Positions 62,231 through 64,000 of a stretch of DNA of 64,000 nucleotides are shown piece by piece (positions within the stretch are counted from its first letter, which is position 1; the number at the start of each line of letters is the position of its first letter). The notes beneath the pieces are model-generated. The model saw only the letters and a program-made list of their open reading frames with translations. It searched no databases and was not told the DNA's origin. Both the position numbers and the translations under genes were made by a program. Origin of the DNA: Bog-473 sp963744225 (GTDB taxonomy: Bacteria > Actinomycetota > Acidimicrobiia > Acidimicrobiales > RAAP-2); contig CAVUSV010000003.1 of NCBI GenBank assembly GCA_963744225.1, positions 434,001-498,000 of the forward strand, in the 5' to 3' direction.

Positions 62231-63863
62231 TCAGGCTTCGGCCCTGACTGCCCCGAACTCCTCCATCGACTCGGCCCGGTGGCGCTTGTAGTCGACCTTG
62301 CCGTTCGGGGCGCGCCCGATGGTGAGGACAGAGCGCACCCGCCGCGGTGCCTTGTAGTGGGCCAGACGCTCTTTCACGTGTGCGATCACCTCCGCCTCGT
62401 TGGGCTCGGGCGCGTCCTCGGCGAGTTCGATCACCGCCACGGTCTGCTCGCCGTAGATCGGATGCGGGATCCCGACCACCACTGCGTCGCGGACAGCCGC
62501 ATGCGTCTTCAGTGCCTCCTCCACCTCCTCGGGGAAGATCTTCTCTCCCCCGGAGTTGATGCAGACCGATCCGCGGCCCAGCAGCTGGATGGTGCCGTCG
62601 GCGTCGACTGTGGCGTAGTCGCCCGGGATGGAGTAGCGCACGCCCTCAATCACCTTGAACGTACGGTCCGACTTCTCGTCGTCCTTGTAGTACCCGAGCG
62701 GGTTCCGTCCGCCCAGCGCGAGCACACCGACCTCGTCGGATCCGGGCGCCACCTGTCGGCCGTCCTCCGTGAGCACCTTCACGTCGGGGCCGAGGGTGAA
62801 GGACGCCGTCTTCGCCGCCGCCCCGCCGCCCGAGACGGACATGCCCATGCCAAGGGCTTCGGAGGAGCTGAAGGCGTCGACCAGGAGCACGTTGGCGTGA
62901 TGGGTAAGCAGCTGCTGCTTCACGGGCTCGCTCCACATCGCCCCCGACGAGATGATCATCATGAGCGAGCTCAGGTCCCACTTCCCGGGGTCCTCGTCGA
63001 GCACCGCGAGCAGCGGGCGTGAGAACGGATCGCCCACGATCACGAGCCCGTTGACCTTCTCGCGCTCAATGGTGTCGAGCATTTCCACCGGGTCGTACTT
63101 CGGCGACTCCAGCAGGCAGATCCGGCCACCCTCGGCCAGGATCGTGTTCGAGGTGAAGGCCCCGGTTCCGTGCATGAGCGGGCAGGCGGGCATCAACGTG
63201 ACCCCGCCCGGGCCCGCCTCGAGCGCAGCGCGCGACGCTGTTCAGCCCGCCATTGACGTCGTAGTGGCGCACACCGCCGTCGATGAGCCGTGCGAACAAA
63301 TCGTCCTGGCGCCACATGACGCCCTTGGGCATTCCCGTGGTGCCGCCGGTGTAGAGCATGTACAGGTCGTCCCCGCTGCGCCCCCAGGGCGCACGTGTCC
63401 GTCCGACGGCCAACTTGACGGCGTCCTCGTAGGGGGTGGCCCAGTCGGGGCACGGTCCCGAGTCGTCGTCCACCCAGAGCCAGCCCTTGACGCCTGGCGC
63501 GCGGTCCAAGATCCCCTCGATCCGGTCGGTAAACACGCCGTGGAAGACGACCGCCACGGCGTCTGCGTTCTGCCACAGGTAGCTCAGCTCGTCGTCGCCG
63601 TAGCGGTAGTTGGTGTTCACGGGGACGAGGCCGATCTTCATGGCGGCGAAAGTCGACTGGAGGTACTCAGGTGAGTTGTGGAGGTAGACCGCCACCTTGT
63701 TCTGCTGCGCGACGCCGAGGTCGAGCAGGAACTGCGCGACGCCGTCGGCCCCGCGATCGAACTGGTCCCACGTGACGTTGCGACCCCCCTGGGTGACGGC
63801 GACAGCGTCGGGTTGCACGTCCGCGACGGTCTCCCAGACGTCTGCGTAATTCCAGTCAGTCAT
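62231..63863 (-). CDS. FadD-like acyl-CoA ligase, frameshifted
   Basis: ATG 63863 reads TDWNYADVWETVADVQPDAVAV and YRYGDDELSYLWQNADAVAVVF. The phosphate loop is LYMLYTGGTTGMPKGVMWRQDD. The frame breaks near 63235 (one extra base) and resumes PACPLMHGTGAFTSN, SSGAMWSEPVKQQLL, SSSEALGMGMS, YSIPGDYATVDADGTI and NSGGEKIFPEEVEEAL, ending GKVDYKRHRAESMEEFG with the likely catalytic Lys. About 544 residues. Close relatives are the steroid- or fatty-acid-activating FadD3/FadD17/19 group. No KstR-like site was found before its start, unlike the 56.3 kb paralogue. Confidence 0.86.
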
Positions 63864-63922
63864 TCTCGCTCCATTCCCCGCCGCATCGACCGTCGACCCC
63901 CGTCGACCCCCCGCCCGCCGAG

Positions 63923-64000
63923 ATGCGCGAAGCGAGACGTGCAGCCTACGCTGCGCTCGTGGACCTCGGCCTCCCGGGCGACGACGACCCGCGCCGCCGC
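63923..64000 (+). CDS. Possible start of a gene cut by the window edge
   Basis: A frame opens at ATG 63923 (REARRAAYAALVDLGLPG...) and is still open at the last base, with a weak CCGAG upstream. Only 26 codons are visible, so no family can be named. It is divergent from the FadD-like ligase and would lie where a regulator or dehydrogenase often sits. Confidence 0.3.
   Translation, partial: MREARRAAYAALVDLGLPGDDDPRRR

Overview
The window is high-GC DNA from an actinobacterium. I infer class Acidimicrobiia or a close relative. The basis is the F420 genes cofE and cofD, several LLM-type oxidoreductases, a Mycobacterium-like steroid side-chain gene set, and secreted proteins with the GYW.VASDGGIF repeat. 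No rRNA, CRISPR array, transposase or integrase was seen. There is one tRNA gene and about 53 protein genes.

Layout. Positions 1-7.9 kb hold a partial glycosyltransferase, an aminotransferase, a RimJ-type acetyltransferase, a short-chain dehydrogenase-like protein, a PlsC-type acyltransferase, an NlpC/P60 wall hydrolase and a carboxylesterase. At 7.9 kb lies a class I-shaped tRNA with a UAA anticodon. From 8-12 kb come a BTAD-type regulator, an anchored Thr-rich protein, a sugar nucleotidyltransferase and a sugar epimerase. cofE-cofD (F420 synthesis) and an acyl-CoA synthetase-SDR pair follow. From 16-25.6 kb is a polysaccharide or glycoconjugate block: three GT4 enzymes in tandem overlap, an Rmd-like epimerase, a GT2 enzyme fused to a large membrane region, and a DUF5719-like exported protein. 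From 25.6-34.6 kb come a sigma factor with its likely membrane partner (DUF4349), FtsH, a CPBP protease, phosphomannomutase, a Trm112-like protein, a SIS-domain sugar isomerase and a methyltransferase.

From 35 to 64 kb the window is mainly lipid/steroid catabolism: a thiolase, a FadE26/27-like pair, two F420/flavin oxidoreductases, a CYP125-like P450 diverging from an operon ordered like a shuffled mycobacterial igr locus (FadE29, ChsH2, FadE28, ChsH1, Ltp2), a third LLM enzyme and two FadD-like ligases. Five dyad sites of the form tnnAACnnGTTnna lie just upstream of these units, which suggests one KstR-type regulon; the regulator itself is not in the window. Three large exported repeat proteins are interspersed here.

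Caution: at least 19 genes carry single-base frame breaks, mostly +1 insertions in G/C runs or GC-rich doublets, while the conserved protein resumes in another frame. I read these mainly as consensus errors. Coordinates of such genes span all frames. The worst stretch is 32.6-34.6 kb.
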